This document shows positions 38,187-46,756 of a stretch of DNA of 64,000 nucleotides, in pieces; positions within the stretch are counted from its first letter, which is position 1, and every line of letters starts with the position of its first letter. A model generated the notes under the pieces. The model ran no database searches. It was given only the letters and a program-made list of their open reading frames with translations, and had not been told where the DNA came from. The DNA lies in assembly GCA_009996515.1 (NCBI GenBank), contig JAACZV010000019.1:1-64000 (forward strand), read 5' to 3'. The position numbers were made by a program, and so were the translations under genes. The stretch comes from Comamonadaceae bacterium. GTDB lineage: Bacteria > Pseudomonadota > Gammaproteobacteria > Burkholderiales > Burkholderiaceae_C.

Positions 38187-39109
38187 GCCGGCAGGTAGGA
38201 GCCGGCGCCCAGTTCGCGCAGGCGCGCTGCGGCCTGCTGGCCCAGCGCCCGGGCGGCCTCGACATCGCCCACCTCGGCGGCCACGCTGGCCCGCAGCAGC
38301 GGCGTGGCATGCCGCTCGGCATGGCCCAGCGCCGCGTCCAGGCACAGACTGCCGCCCTGCCAGCGCGCATGGGCCGCCAGCGGCAGGCTGCAGCTGCCAC
38401 CCAGCGCGCGCGACACGGCACGCTCGGCCTCGCAGGCCAGCAGCGTCGGCGCGTGCCCCAGCTTGGCCAGCGCCTCGGCCAGCGCCGCATCATCGGCACG
38501 GATCTCCAGCCCCAGAGCGCCCTGCCCAGCGCAAGGCAGCATCTGGTCGACCCCGAACAGCGCGCGCACGCGCGCGGCCAGCCCCAGGCGCTTGAGGCCG
38601 GCAGCGGCCAGCACGATGGCGTGATAGCCGCCCTCGTCGAGCTTGCGCAGCCGGGTGTCGAGGTTGCCGCGCAGCGGCTCCACGCGCAGGTCGGGCCGCA
38701 GCTGCAGCAGCTGCGTCACGCGGCGCAGGCTGGAGCTGCCCACCACTGCGCCCTCGGGCAGCTCGGCCAGCGAGGCGTAGTCGTTGGAGACGAAGGCGTC
38801 GCGCGGGTCCTCGCGCTCCAGCACGGCGGCCAGCATGAAGCCCTCGGGCAGCTCCATGGGCACGTCCTTGAGCGAATGCACGGCCAGTTGGGCACGGCCC
38901 TCGGCCAGCGCGGTTTCCAACTCCTTCACGAACAAGCCCTTGCCGCCGATCTTGGACAGCGTGCGGTCGAGGATCTGGTCGCCGCGCGTCGTCATGCCCA
39001 GCAACGTGGCCGTCAGGCCCAGTTCGTTGGCGAGGCGGGCCTGCACATGCTCGGCCTGCCACAGCGCCAGGCGGCTCTCGCGCGTCGCGATGATGATGGA
39101 AGAGGTCAT
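38183..39109 (-). CDS. hemC: Porphobilinogen deaminase (hydroxymethylbilane synthase)
   Basis: Polymerises four porphobilinogens into hydroxymethylbilane. The 308-aa enzyme has the substrate/catalytic motif VHSLKDVP with Asp82, SSSLRR, and the dipyrromethane-cofactor Cys240 in [12 protein letters not shown]. The start at 39109 ([18 protein letters not shown]) matches the family; the frame reading back to 39250 is translated repeat copy 2. It is first gene of hemC-hemD-hemX-hemY, preceded by the repeat and the halogenase gene on the same strand, so read-through from that cluster is possible. Confidence 0.95.
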   Translation of the reverse strand: MTSSIIIATRESRLALWQAEHVQARLANELGLTATLLGMTTRGDQILDRTLSKIGGKGLFVKELETALAEGRAQLAVHSLKDVPMELPEGFMLAAVLEREDPRDAFVSNDYASLAELPEGAVVGSSSLRRVTQLLQLRPDLRVEPLRGNLDTRLRKLDEGGYHAIVLAAAGLKRLGLAARVRALFGVDQMLPCAGQGALGLEIRADDAALAEALAKLGHAPTLLACEAERAVSRALGGSCSLPLAAHARWQGGSLCLDAALGHAERHATPLLRASVAAEVGDVEAARALGQQAAARLRELGAGSYLPA

Positions 39110-39150
39110 GGCCCGATTATCGAGGTGCCGCCTTCGGCAGCCGGGAGTCT

Positions 39151-39270
39151 TGCGGGCCGAGCGCCGGGCTGCTCCCAAACCGGCACGCTCCGGCGATGCA
39201 CATGCGGCTCGATGCTGCATGCATCGCCGTCCCCTCGGGGAGCCGGCCAAGGCAGGCCTTGGACGAGGGG
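39151..39270 (-). repeat. Gene-end structured repeat, copy 2
   Basis: Same family as 1651-1754, in minus orientation, starting 2 nt after the halogenase stop with CCCCTCGTCC. Hairpin A is CCAAGG-CCTG-CCTTGG and the block CTCCCCGAGGGG follows. Hairpin B (39192-39228) has the invariant GGCGATG/CATCGCC base, inner stem CATGC/GCATG, loop region ATCGA and a TG bulge on the 3' side. The tail GGCCCGGCGCTCGGCCCGCAA-like consensus is complete. It separates the halogenase from hemC. Confidence 0.75.
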
Positions 39271-39272
39271 CT

Positions 39273-41498
39273 TCAGGACTTGCGGCTTTTGAAGAAGGCG
39301 TTCACGGTCAGACGCCCCAGGCCGCTCTGGTAGCCGGCCTGGCCGGCAGCCCAGCGGATGTCGCCGGAGTGGAAGAGGCAGCCGTCGTAGAAAACGGCAC
39401 GGTTCCACTTGGCGGGCACGCGCCCTATGACCTCGAAGTAGCGGTTGCTGTCGGTCATGTAGCCGGGCGGGATGCCGTACTTGTCGCCGAAGGCGCTGGC
39501 GTCCAGCGTCGCGGCGTCGCGCAGCAGCTGCTGGGTGTCGGCCGCGGACATCAGCGGGCGGAAGAACACCGTGCCGCCCAGCTGCTCGTCCTTGAACAGA
39601 TAGTGCACGGACGCCGCCACCCTCTCGCCCGCGTCCAGGCCGGAGTCGTCGCGGTGGCAGATGCGTTGGCGCGGGTCCAGCGTCGCGGCGTCCTGCACGA
39701 CGCGCGAGAAGCGCGCGTGCAGGCCCAGCGGCAGGCCGCCACCCAGCACCGCGCCGAAGCGCTCGCGGAAGAAGCCGTCCAGCTCGGCGGCGATGGCGTC
39801 CGGCAAAGGCTGCTGTGGGCCGGGATAGGGATGGCCGGCGATGCGCTGGAACTGCCCGGCAGCGGCCAGCGCCACCAGGGCGTCCGGGTCTTGCGCGAAG
39901 TCGTCGACGACATGGACGAGGGAGCCGTCGTCCAGCCTCAGGCTGGCCACCCGGGCGTCGCGATTGATGAAGCCCGGCGTGGGCCGCAGCGCCGGCGCCG
40001 GCGCGCGGGGGTCGACCGGGGGCGCCGGGCAGAACTGGTCGATGAACTGCTGATGCCGGGGCAGCTTCATCAGCGTGCGCGCCACCTCCTTGCGGATGTC
40101 GCCGAGGAAGTCGGCCAGGCTGCGGTCGTCCATCTGGCGCGTGATGGGATGGTGGCTGGCCGGCCGGATGCCCTGCCCCATCATGACCTGCACCCAGGAG
40201 TTCTCGGCGAACAGGTCGCCCGCGGCGGGCGTGAAGCGGGCCGTGTCGCGGAAATGCCGGATGCGGTGCTGCAGCGAGGCCGGCACGTCCATGTCGCGGC
40301 ACTGGCGCCAGAAGTCGGAGTCCGTGCGATTCGTGACGTGGTAGTGCAGGATGATGAAGTCGCGAATGTGCTCGATGGCGTCGCGCGCCTGCCGGTTGTA
40401 CTCGTCGATGTCGCTCTGCACGACGCCGTCCGTCGGGAACAGCTCGACGAGCCGGGTCAGGCCCTTCTGGATCAGGTGGATGCTGGTGGACTCCAGCGGC
40501 TCCAGGAAGCCGCTGGACAGGCCGATGGCGACGCAGTTGTTCTTCCAGACCGCCTCGCGCTGGCCCGGCGTGAAGCGGATGACGCGCGGCGGGCGCAGCA
40601 CCTCGCCCTGCACGTTGGCCAGCAGCGCGGCCTTGGCCTCGTCGTCGCCGATGTGCTGGCTGCTGAACACCACGCCGTTGCCGACGCGATGCTGCAGCGG
40701 GATGCGCCATTGCCAGCCCCAGGGGTGGGCGATGGAGCGCGTGTAGGGCACGGGCTCGCCGACGGACGTGGTCTGCACCGCCAGCGCGCTGTCGCAGGGC
40801 AGCCAGTGCGACCAGCTTTCGTAGCGCACGCCCAGCGTGTCACCGATCAGCAGCGCCCGCATGCCGGTGCAGTCGACGAAGAAGTCACCCTCGATCAGCG
40901 CCCCGCCGTCCAGCTGCAGGCCGGTGATGTCGCCGCTGTCCGCGTCGGTATGGACCCGGGCGATCTTGCCTTCGAGGCGCTGCACGCCCAACTGCTCGGA
41001 GAAGCGGCGCAGGTACTGGCCGTAGCGCGTGGCGTCGAAGTGGTAGGCGTAGTTGATGCCGTTGTCGGGCAGCAGCGCGAAGCGGTTGTCCAGCGCGGCG
41101 CGCAGCTCCAGGCAGTAGTCGCCGTAGTCGCCGGCCAGGCCGCGCTTGCGGCCCTCGAGCCAGAAATGCTGGAAGCCGGCCGTCCAGTGGCTGCGGCCGG
41201 TGCGGCCGAAGGAGTGGAAATAGTGCTCGCCGACGTTGCGCCAGTTCTCGAAGCTGATGCCCAGCTTGAAGGTGGCCTGCGTGGCCTGGATGAATTCCTT
41301 CTCGTCGAGATCGAGGATCTCGTGCATGAAGTGCAGCGTGGGGATGGTGGCCTCGCCGACGCCCACGGTGCCGATTTCCTCGGACTCGACGAGGCGGATG
41401 TCGTACTGCCGGCCCAGGCATTTGGCCAGGCCGGCGGCCACCATCCAGCCAGCGGTGCCGCCGCCGGCGATAACGATGCGTCGAATGGGTTTGTTCAT
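39273..41498 (-). CDS. Flavin-dependent tryptophan-halogenase-family protein with extra C-terminal domain
   Basis: 741-aa protein predicted to halogenate an indole-like or other aromatic substrate using FADH2, O2 and halide. Residues 1-505 carry all halogenase hallmarks: FAD-binding GGGTAGWM (12-19), catalytic Lys78 ([10 protein letters not shown]), WxWxIP at 262-267 (WQWRIP), and Glu336 ([11 protein letters not shown]). Residues about 508-741 form an added domain ([49 protein letters not shown]) that resembles the DUF6445-type protein usually encoded separately in such loci, with oxygenase-like HxD and histidine features. No signal peptide. It is downstream of the cupin, SapC and TonB-receptor genes; repeats flank it on both sides. 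Confidence 0.9.
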   Translation of the reverse strand: MNKPIRRIVIAGGGTAGWMVAAGLAKCLGRQYDIRLVESEEIGTVGVGEATIPTLHFMHEILDLDEKEFIQATQATFKLGISFENWRNVGEHYFHSFGRTGRSHWTAGFQHFWLEGRKRGLAGDYGDYCLELRAALDNRFALLPDNGINYAYHFDATRYGQYLRRFSEQLGVQRLEGKIARVHTDADSGDITGLQLDGGALIEGDFFVDCTGMRALLIGDTLGVRYESWSHWLPCDSALAVQTTSVGEPVPYTRSIAHPWGWQWRIPLQHRVGNGVVFSSQHIGDDEAKAALLANVQGEVLRPPRVIRFTPGQREAVWKNNCVAIGLSSGFLEPLESTSIHLIQKGLTRLVELFPTDGVVQSDIDEYNRQARDAIEHIRDFIILHYHVTNRTDSDFWRQCRDMDVPASLQHRIRHFRDTARFTPAAGDLFAENSWVQVMMGQGIRPASHHPITRQMDDRSLADFLGDIRKEVARTLMKLPRHQQFIDQFCPAPPVDPRAPAPALRPTPGFINRDARVASLRLDDGSLVHVVDDFAQDPDALVALAAAGQFQRIAGHPYPGPQQPLPDAIAAELDGFFRERFGAVLGGGLPLGLHARFSRVVQDAATLDPRQRICHRDDSGLDAGERVAASVHYLFKDEQLGGTVFFRPLMSAADTQQLLRDAATLDASAFGDKYGIPPGYMTDSNRYFEVIGRVPAKWNRAVFYDGCLFHSGDIRWAAGQAGYQSGLGRLTVNAFFKSRKS

Positions 41499-41524
41499 GT
41501 CAGAGACTCATGCCGTGTTTGCAA

Positions 41525-41730
41525 TTGCGGGCCGAGCGCCGGGCCGCCCCCAAGCCGGCCCGCGCCGGCGATGTGCTCGCGGGGCAGGCCCCGCGAGCAT
41601 CGCCGCCCCCTCGGGGGCTGAGGCCGGGCACGGTGAGCCCAGTGGGCTCGCCGTGCCTGCCGAAGAGCAGCGGGCCAGCCCGCTGCGCGGTCTGCAAGAC
41701 CGGCCAAGGTAAGCCTTGGGCGGGGGGCTT
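41525..41730 (-). repeat. Gene-end structured repeat, copy 3 (expanded)
   Basis: Same family, minus orientation, starting about 5-7 nt after the cupin-gene stop. Its 5' part is enlarged by extra hairpins, including GCAGCGGGC-TGG-CCCGCTGC and a GGCACGG...CCGTGCC stem enclosing GAGCCCACTGGGCTC. Hairpin B (41567-41604) has the GGCGATG/CATCGCC base, the longest inner stem (CTCGCGGGGC/GCCCCGCGAG) and a CA bulge. The tail is the full consensus. It ends about 27 nt before the halogenase start. Confidence 0.75.
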
Positions 41731-41734
41731 GCTG

Positions 41735-42718
41735 TCATCGGTTCAGCCGGTTCAGCAGCGTGGCGCGCAGATGGCGTGCGCCCGCCTCGGTCAGCGGCGC
41801 CAGCACGCCGCGGGCGGCCGGCGGCAGATGGGCCGCCGTGGCCTCGTCCGCATCGAAGACGTAGTGGTCGAACAGCGCCCGCCAGGCGTCGCGCTGGGCC
41901 GGCGGCAGGTCGCGCAGCGTCAGCAGCGCCAGCATCAGCGTGTTCAGCGGCGTGTCCATGTAGGCGGGGGACTGCCGCCACCAGAAGTTGACCAGCGCGC
42001 TGACGGGCTCCAGCGCCTGCACGCCATGCCACCACTGGCTGGGAATGAAGAGCGCGTCGCCGGGCTGCAGCTCGGCCGTCTGGGCCTGGGCCAGCGCCTG
42101 CGCATAGCGCGGGAAGCGCTCGAGGTCGGGACGCGCCAGGTCGACGAGGCTGACGGGCTGGCCCGCGGGCGTCAGGTCCAGCGGGCCGATGTAGAGGTTG
42201 GCCACCTGCTCGGGCGGAAACAGCGTGAAGCGGCGCCGGCCCGCCACGACGCAGGCCAGGTTGTCGGGCAGGTCGAAATGCGTGGCCACCTGCAGGCGGT
42301 TGCCCAGCCACAGGCTGACCAGCGGGTCCAGGCCGGCCAGGGCCGGCAGATCGTGGTGCCGGCGCAGGCCCGGGAAGGAACCGTCCAGCTCGGTGGAGCC
42401 GAGGTAGAGGGTGTCGGGCGAGCCGGCCAGCAACTCGTCCAGCAGCCCGCCCAGCGTGCCGACCTCGCGCCGGAAGTTGAAGCCCGTGAAGTCGGCGTTG
42501 TAGAAGAAGCGTCCGCCGATCTCGGGCCCGCCTCGCCACAGGCCCAGGCGGGTCTGGGCGCCGAAGCCGCGCAGGTAGGCACAGAAGTCGGCGTCGGAAC
42601 GCTCGGCCGCCCGCACCAGCGGCCAGTGCCGCACCAGGCCACGCAGCAGCACCGGCTGCGTGGAGCGCAGCACGTCGGCGGGAATCGCCTCGGCGCTGAC
42701 GTCGCGGCGTTCCAGCAT
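41735..42718 (-). CDS. Cupin-8/JmjC-like Fe(II)/2-oxoglutarate oxygenase candidate
   Basis: 327-aa cytoplasmic protein with the fold of FIH/JmjC-type hydroxylases. The metal triad fits HxD...H: His147 and Asp149 in VATHFDLPDNLA, and His231 in PSQWWHGVQAL. The N-terminal PVLLRGLVRHWPLV is also typical. Members of this group sit beside SapC and tryptophan-halogenase genes in Caulobacter and Xanthomonas relatives (from memory). The natural inference is hydroxylation or processing of the same substrate as the halogenase. It starts 4 nt after the SapC stop. Confidence 0.83.
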   Translation of the reverse strand: MLERRDVSAEAIPADVLRSTQPVLLRGLVRHWPLVRAAERSDADFCAYLRGFGAQTRLGLWRGGPEIGGRFFYNADFTGFNFRREVGTLGGLLDELLAGSPDTLYLGSTELDGSFPGLRRHHDLPALAGLDPLVSLWLGNRLQVATHFDLPDNLACVVAGRRRFTLFPPEQVANLYIGPLDLTPAGQPVSLVDLARPDLERFPRYAQALAQAQTAELQPGDALFIPSQWWHGVQALEPVSALVNFWWRQSPAYMDTPLNTLMLALLTLRDLPPAQRDAWRALFDHYVFDADEATAAHLPPAARGVLAPLTEAGARHLRATLLNRLNR

Positions 42719-42722
42719 GGCC

Positions 42723-43418
42723 TCAGCTCGCCCGGGCGAGGTGGCGGGAGATCAGCCGGCTGAAGTTGGACAGCGACGCGATGGCCATGTAGATGGGCTG
42801 CAGATAGTCGGCCTGGTGCAGCAGGGCCACGGTGGCCGCGTCCAGCGCCGCCAGCCTCTCCTCGTGGATGACGTAGAAGCCCTGCAACTGGCCGCGCGAG
42901 CCGTCGGGATGCTGAACCTCCAGCACGAAGGATTCGAGCAGCCCATGGGCCTGCAGCGTCTGCACGAAGTCGGGCATGGCCTGCAGGCCCTCGTGCAGCG
43001 CGCGCAGCACGGCATTGGCGTTCTCGATGAACTCGGTCGTGCCGCCATGGGGCAGGAAGACGGCCTCGCCCGCAGCGCCGTCGCTGATGCGCGGGCTGGC
43101 CATGTCCACCATCATGCGCATCTCGTCCTCGGCCAGGCCGATGGAGAACGACAGGCGCTGCATGGACAGCGGCAGGTAGTCGGCATCCCAGCCGGCCTCG
43201 CTCAGGAACAGGTTCTGGCCTTCCTGCAGCCCGAACAGCACCACGGGCAGGAAGCTGCCCTGGCCGTCGGGCTTGAAGACGATGGGGTAATGCGCCTGCA
43301 GCCGGCGGAACTCGTCCGGCGTCGCGGGCGCCGACATCACGTCGTCGCCCCAGCGCGCGCCGCGCTCGGTGACAACGCGCAAGTCCCGGTGGGTGATGTT
43401 GTTGAGCAGTTGCAGCAT
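42723..43418 (-). CDS. SapC-family protein
   Basis: 231-aa cytoplasmic protein of the SapC family, whose name comes from an S-layer-linked Campylobacter gene but whose function is unknown. The N-terminus (LQLLNNITHRDLRVV) and central FKPDGQGSFLPVVLFGLQEGQNLFL, then LPLSMQRLSFSIG, are characteristic. The start at 43418 is favoured because the upstream extension to 43574 is low-complexity and unconserved-looking. It is tightly coupled to the cupin gene, and part of the TonB-SapC-cupin-halogenase module. Confidence 0.83.
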   Translation of the reverse strand: MLQLLNNITHRDLRVVTERGARWGDDVMSAPATPDEFRRLQAHYPIVFKPDGQGSFLPVVLFGLQEGQNLFLSEAGWDADYLPLSMQRLSFSIGLAEDEMRMMVDMASPRISDGAAGEAVFLPHGGTTEFIENANAVLRALHEGLQAMPDFVQTLQAHGLLESFVLEVQHPDGSRGQLQGFYVIHEERLAALDAATVALLHQADYLQPIYMAIASLSNFSRLISRHLARAS

Positions 43419-43523
43419 GGGCTTGGGGCGGGGTCGCGCGGCGACATGCCGCATGAACAAGCAGTCAGGTTGCGGACGCGTCCGCCGGGCCATTGTGGCG
43501 ACACCGCGGCGCGCTTGGCGGCC

Positions 43524-43553
43524 GGCCGGGTGCGGATTGACCCGAACCCGGCC
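43524..43553 (-). terminator. Hairpin between the TonB receptor and SapC genes
   Basis: GGCCGGGT / ACCCGGCC with a 14-nt loop, in the 212-bp gap after the receptor stop. No T-run follows, so it is more likely an attenuator or RNA-stabilising stem than a full terminator. No other feature is evident in the gap. Confidence 0.4.
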
Positions 43554-43630
43554 GCCAGGAATGGGAAGGGCCACCCGGCTGGCGCCCCCGTTGCCGGGAG
43601 GCGGTGGCCGGGCGGCATCGCTCGGAAGCC

Positions 43631-46600
43631 TCAGAAGCGATAGCGGGCACCGATCAGGTAGCGGCGGCCGGTCTGGGTCGCCGAGATCAGCTGCTCCTTG
43701 GCACGGCCGTGCTGGCGGATATAGCCGTCGTTGAGGTTCAGCAGGTCGGCTTGCAGGGTCAGGTTCTTGCCGAGCTTGTAGCCTATGGACATGTCGACCT
43801 GGCCGTAGGCCTCGGTGTAGACGGGGTTGTTGCCCGCCCCGTCGAAGCGTTGCGCCAGGAAGTCGCCGCGCCAGTTGTAGGCCGCACGCACCGACCAGTT
43901 GCTGTCCTCATAGAAACCCACCAGGTTGGCCGAGTCGCTGACGCCGGGCAGCGCCGACTGCGGCGACGTGATGTTGGTGTTGTCGTACTTCAGGCCGGTC
44001 TTCACCCAGGTGTAGTTGCCCGAGATGCCGAAGCCGCTGTTGCCGAACATGTGCTGGAAGTTCAGCTCCAGGCCTTTGATGTTGTCGCCGGCTTCGTTGG
44101 ACGGCCGCGTCACCGTGAAGTTGAGCAGTGGGTCGCCCGGCTGGCCGGTGATGGTGCCCAGCACCTCGGTGTCCGTCAGCGGCCCGGTGGCGGTCACGCC
44201 CGGCTGGCCGTTGAAGTTCCTGAAGATGTAGTTGCGTATGCACAGCGGCTGCGGATTGGCGCCGCAGGCCGCGGCGCCGGCCTTGTAGTAGGCGCCACCT
44301 ATGGGCGTCGTCAGGCCCGGCACCGTGGCGGTATAGGTGGAGGTGCCGACGAAGTTGCTGACCTTCTTGTAGAAGGCCCCCGCCGCGACATAGCTGGACT
44401 TGGCGTAGTACCACTCCGCCGACAGGTCCAGGTTCTTGGACTTCAGCGGCTTGAGCGTCGGGTCGCCGGTGGTGCCCGTGCCACCGCCGGCATTGGCCAC
44501 GGCATTGAAGTTCACGCCGCCGAGCAAGTCGTTCCAGCCGGGGCGGCCGATGTTCTCGCCGTAGCTGGCGCGCAGCTTGACGTTGTCGGCCAGGTCGGCA
44601 TCCCAGTCGATGCTGGGCAGCCAGTAGCTGTACTTGCCCGACTTGGTGCCGAAGACGGTGCCGGCGGAGCCGAGGTTGATCTCGTTCTGCGTGCCCCAGG
44701 TCGTGCCCGAGCGCGTCACCACCTGGGAGGCGGAGTCCACCTTGGTGCTCTCGTAGCGCAGGCCCACCGAGAGGTTCATCGGGATGGCCGTGTCGAAGGC
44801 GCGGTCCCATTGCCCGAAGACGCTGGTGGACTTCTCGGTCGTGCGCCAGTCGTTGCCCAGCGTGTAGTCCGGCGAGGCCGCGAAATAGGCCAGGGCCTCG
44901 GCCTGGCTCACGCCGCGCTCCTTCATCAGCGCCGCCACCGAGGCGGCGCGCAGGCTGTCGAAGTCGGCCAGGTAGAAGTTCTGGAACTGGCGCGCATCGC
45001 CGCTGCCGGGGATGCGGTTGAAGAAGCCGGGCAGGTTCTCGGTGAAGACCTTGACGTTGTTGTAGTCGCCGTTGGTGCCGCGCACGCCCACGCCGCCCCA
45101 GTCGTTGTGCTGGTTGTTGTAGCTGGCGGCGCGGTTCTTCACCTTGGTGAAGCCCAGGCCGGCGATCAGCTTGTTGTCGGCATCGAGCTTGTAGCTGCCG
45201 CGCGTCTGGAACTGGTCTACCGTCTGGTCGCTGAGGTTGTTGACGAACTGCGAGCCCGTCAGCTGCAGCTTGGTCGGGTCCAGCGCCGCATTGCCGGCGC
45301 CCTGCAGGCTCAGCACCGGGAACTTCTGGTCGTAGTAGGCGACCGCATTGCCCTGGTTGAACAGGCCCAGGTCCATCGTCGAGTAGGTGCCGTAGGGGCT
45401 GTTGGGCTTGGTGCTGGACGTGGAGTGATGGACGTCGAGGTCGAACTTCAAGGCCTCGCTGACCTGCCACTCGGTGTTGAAGCCGGTGGAGTTCAGCTTG
45501 GACTTCTGGCCGTACTTGCCGGTGTTGATGGCGATGTCGTGATCGCCGGTGGGGAACAGCGCCGTCTGCGTCACCGGCGTGGCCACCGGGCCGTTGGTGA
45601 ACGTGGTGGGGCCGAACGAGAAGTTGAACCAGCTCGACAGCTCCGCGTTCTTGGCGTTGATGGTGTTGGTCGCCACCGTGTGGTCGAGCGTGAACTTCAG
45701 GCCCTTGGCCGGCGCGAACTGCAGCGTCAGCTGGCCGTTCAGGCGCTCGCGCTCCAGCGCCGTCAGCGAGTAGCGCATGTCCACCGAGGTGGAATACAGG
45801 CCCGACGGGCGCTGCGCCGCCGGCACCGTGCCCCAGTCGCCGGAGTCCGGCGTGAACGTGCGCCAGCCGCCCTGCGTGTAGGCCATGTTGGAGCCGGAGT
45901 CGCGCTTGGAGTAGCTGCCGCTGATCGCGATGCCCACCGTGCGGTCGGCAAAGGTGTCGCTGTAGATGCCGGAGATCTCCGGCGTCACCTTGTCGCCCTT
46001 GAAGGACTCGGGCAGGCGGCTGTTGGAGCCGTCGAAATTGGCCTTGACGCCGATGCTGGCGACGCGCTCGCGCAGGTCCAGCGGGCGCGCCGTCTTGACG
46101 TTGATGGTCGCGCCTATGCCACCGGTGGGGGACTCGGCGCGGCCGGTCTTGTAGACCTCCAGGGCCGAGATGGAGTCGGACGACAGGTTGGCGAAGTCGA
46201 AGGCCCGCGAGCCGCTGGCGCCCGCATTCAGGTTGTTGATGACGGAGGTGGGCATCTGCCGGCCGTTCAACAACACCATGTTGAAGTCGGGGCCCACGCC
46301 GCGAACCGTGACCCGGGAACCCTCGCCGCTGGGCGAGCGATCGATGGACACGCCGGCGATGCGCTGCATCGACTCGGCCAGGTTGGTATCCGGGAACTTG
46401 CCGATGTCCTCGGCGACGATGCCATCGACCAGGCCGCGCGACTCGCGCTTGAGCGACACCGCGCTGTCCAGCGACTTGCGGATGCCGGTGACGACGACGG
46501 TCTCCAGCGACTGCGGCGAGGCCGCCGGCGCGGTGGAGCCGGCCTGCTGAGCCTGCACCGCGGCGGCGCCCGTCAGCAGCGCCACCGACGAGGCCCAGGC

Positions 46601-46666
46601 AACCGGCCTGAGCCGGCGCACCTGCCGGGGCTCCTGCCTCACCTTGGAAATCTGAGGGTGTTTCAT
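43631..46666 (-). CDS. TonB-dependent receptor of the halogenase cluster, Xanthomonas/Caulobacter type
   Basis: 1011-aa outer-membrane receptor. A basic N-terminus and hydrophobic stretch give a signal peptide cut near VQAQQ (about residue 40). Then come the TonB-box-like SLETVVVTGIRKSLDSAV, the plug (GIVAEDIGKFPDTNLAESMQ, VTVRGVGPDFNMVLLNGRQM, ALEVYKTGRAESPTGGIGAT) and a barrel ending in the aromatic YLIGARYRF expected for outer-membrane insertion. AAGGAGA lies just before the ATG. It leads the SapC-cupin-halogenase genes and is controlled by a promoter overlapping a LacI-type operator. The ligand is unknown; sugars or aromatic glycosides are guesses from regulator type only. Confidence 0.94.
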   Translation of the reverse strand: MKHPQISKVRQEPRQVRRLRPVAWASSVALLTGAAAVQAQQAGSTAPAASPQSLETVVVTGIRKSLDSAVSLKRESRGLVDGIVAEDIGKFPDTNLAESMQRIAGVSIDRSPSGEGSRVTVRGVGPDFNMVLLNGRQMPTSVINNLNAGASGSRAFDFANLSSDSISALEVYKTGRAESPTGGIGATINVKTARPLDLRERVASIGVKANFDGSNSRLPESFKGDKVTPEISGIYSDTFADRTVGIAISGSYSKRDSGSNMAYTQGGWRTFTPDSGDWGTVPAAQRPSGLYSTSVDMRYSLTALERERLNGQLTLQFAPAKGLKFTLDHTVATNTINAKNAELSSWFNFSFGPTTFTNGPVATPVTQTALFPTGDHDIAINTGKYGQKSKLNSTGFNTEWQVSEALKFDLDVHHSTSSTKPNSPYGTYSTMDLGLFNQGNAVAYYDQKFPVLSLQGAGNAALDPTKLQLTGSQFVNNLSDQTVDQFQTRGSYKLDADNKLIAGLGFTKVKNRAASYNNQHNDWGGVGVRGTNGDYNNVKVFTENLPGFFNRIPGSGDARQFQNFYLADFDSLRAASVAALMKERGVSQAEALAYFAASPDYTLGNDWRTTEKSTSVFGQWDRAFDTAIPMNLSVGLRYESTKVDSASQVVTRSGTTWGTQNEINLGSAGTVFGTKSGKYSYWLPSIDWDADLADNVKLRASYGENIGRPGWNDLLGGVNFNAVANAGGGTGTTGDPTLKPLKSKNLDLSAEWYYAKSSYVAAGAFYKKVSNFVGTSTYTATVPGLTTPIGGAYYKAGAAACGANPQPLCIRNYIFRNFNGQPGVTATGPLTDTEVLGTITGQPGDPLLNFTVTRPSNEAGDNIKGLELNFQHMFGNSGFGISGNYTWVKTGLKYDNTNITSPQSALPGVSDSANLVGFYEDSNWSVRAAYNWRGDFLAQRFDGAGNNPVYTEAYGQVDMSIGYKLGKNLTLQADLLNLNDGYIRQHGRAKEQLISATQTGRRYLIGARYRF

Positions 46667-46716
46667 TTGTCTCCTTGCTTGCTTTGGCGGCTCGCGAGCG
46701 AGCCGATTGACTAAGT

Positions 46717-46745
46717 TTTATACCCTGCCGTCGTCTCAATTGGTA
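46717..46745 (-). promoter_or_regulatory. Promoter of the TonB-receptor/halogenase cluster
   Basis: Minus-strand TATAAA (46717-46722) is a strong -10. With a 17-bp spacer the -35 position (46740-46745) falls inside the palindromic operator, giving a poor -35 that a bound repressor would hide. The predicted transcript starts near 46710, leaving about 44 nt of leader with a small GGCTCG-CTCG-CGAGCC hairpin before the ribosome-binding site. Confidence 0.6.
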
Positions 46746-46756
46746 GCGATACCAAT
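46739..46756. promoter_or_regulatory. LacI-family-type operator 1
   Basis: ATTGGTAGCGATACCAAT, with perfect 7-bp arms ATTGGTA/TACCAAT and the central CG step typical of LacI/GalR operators. It resembles the TGGTAGCGCTA-type site of the Caulobacter XylR regulator (from memory). It overlaps the -35 of the receptor promoter, consistent with repression. No lacI-type gene lies in the window. Confidence 0.7.
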
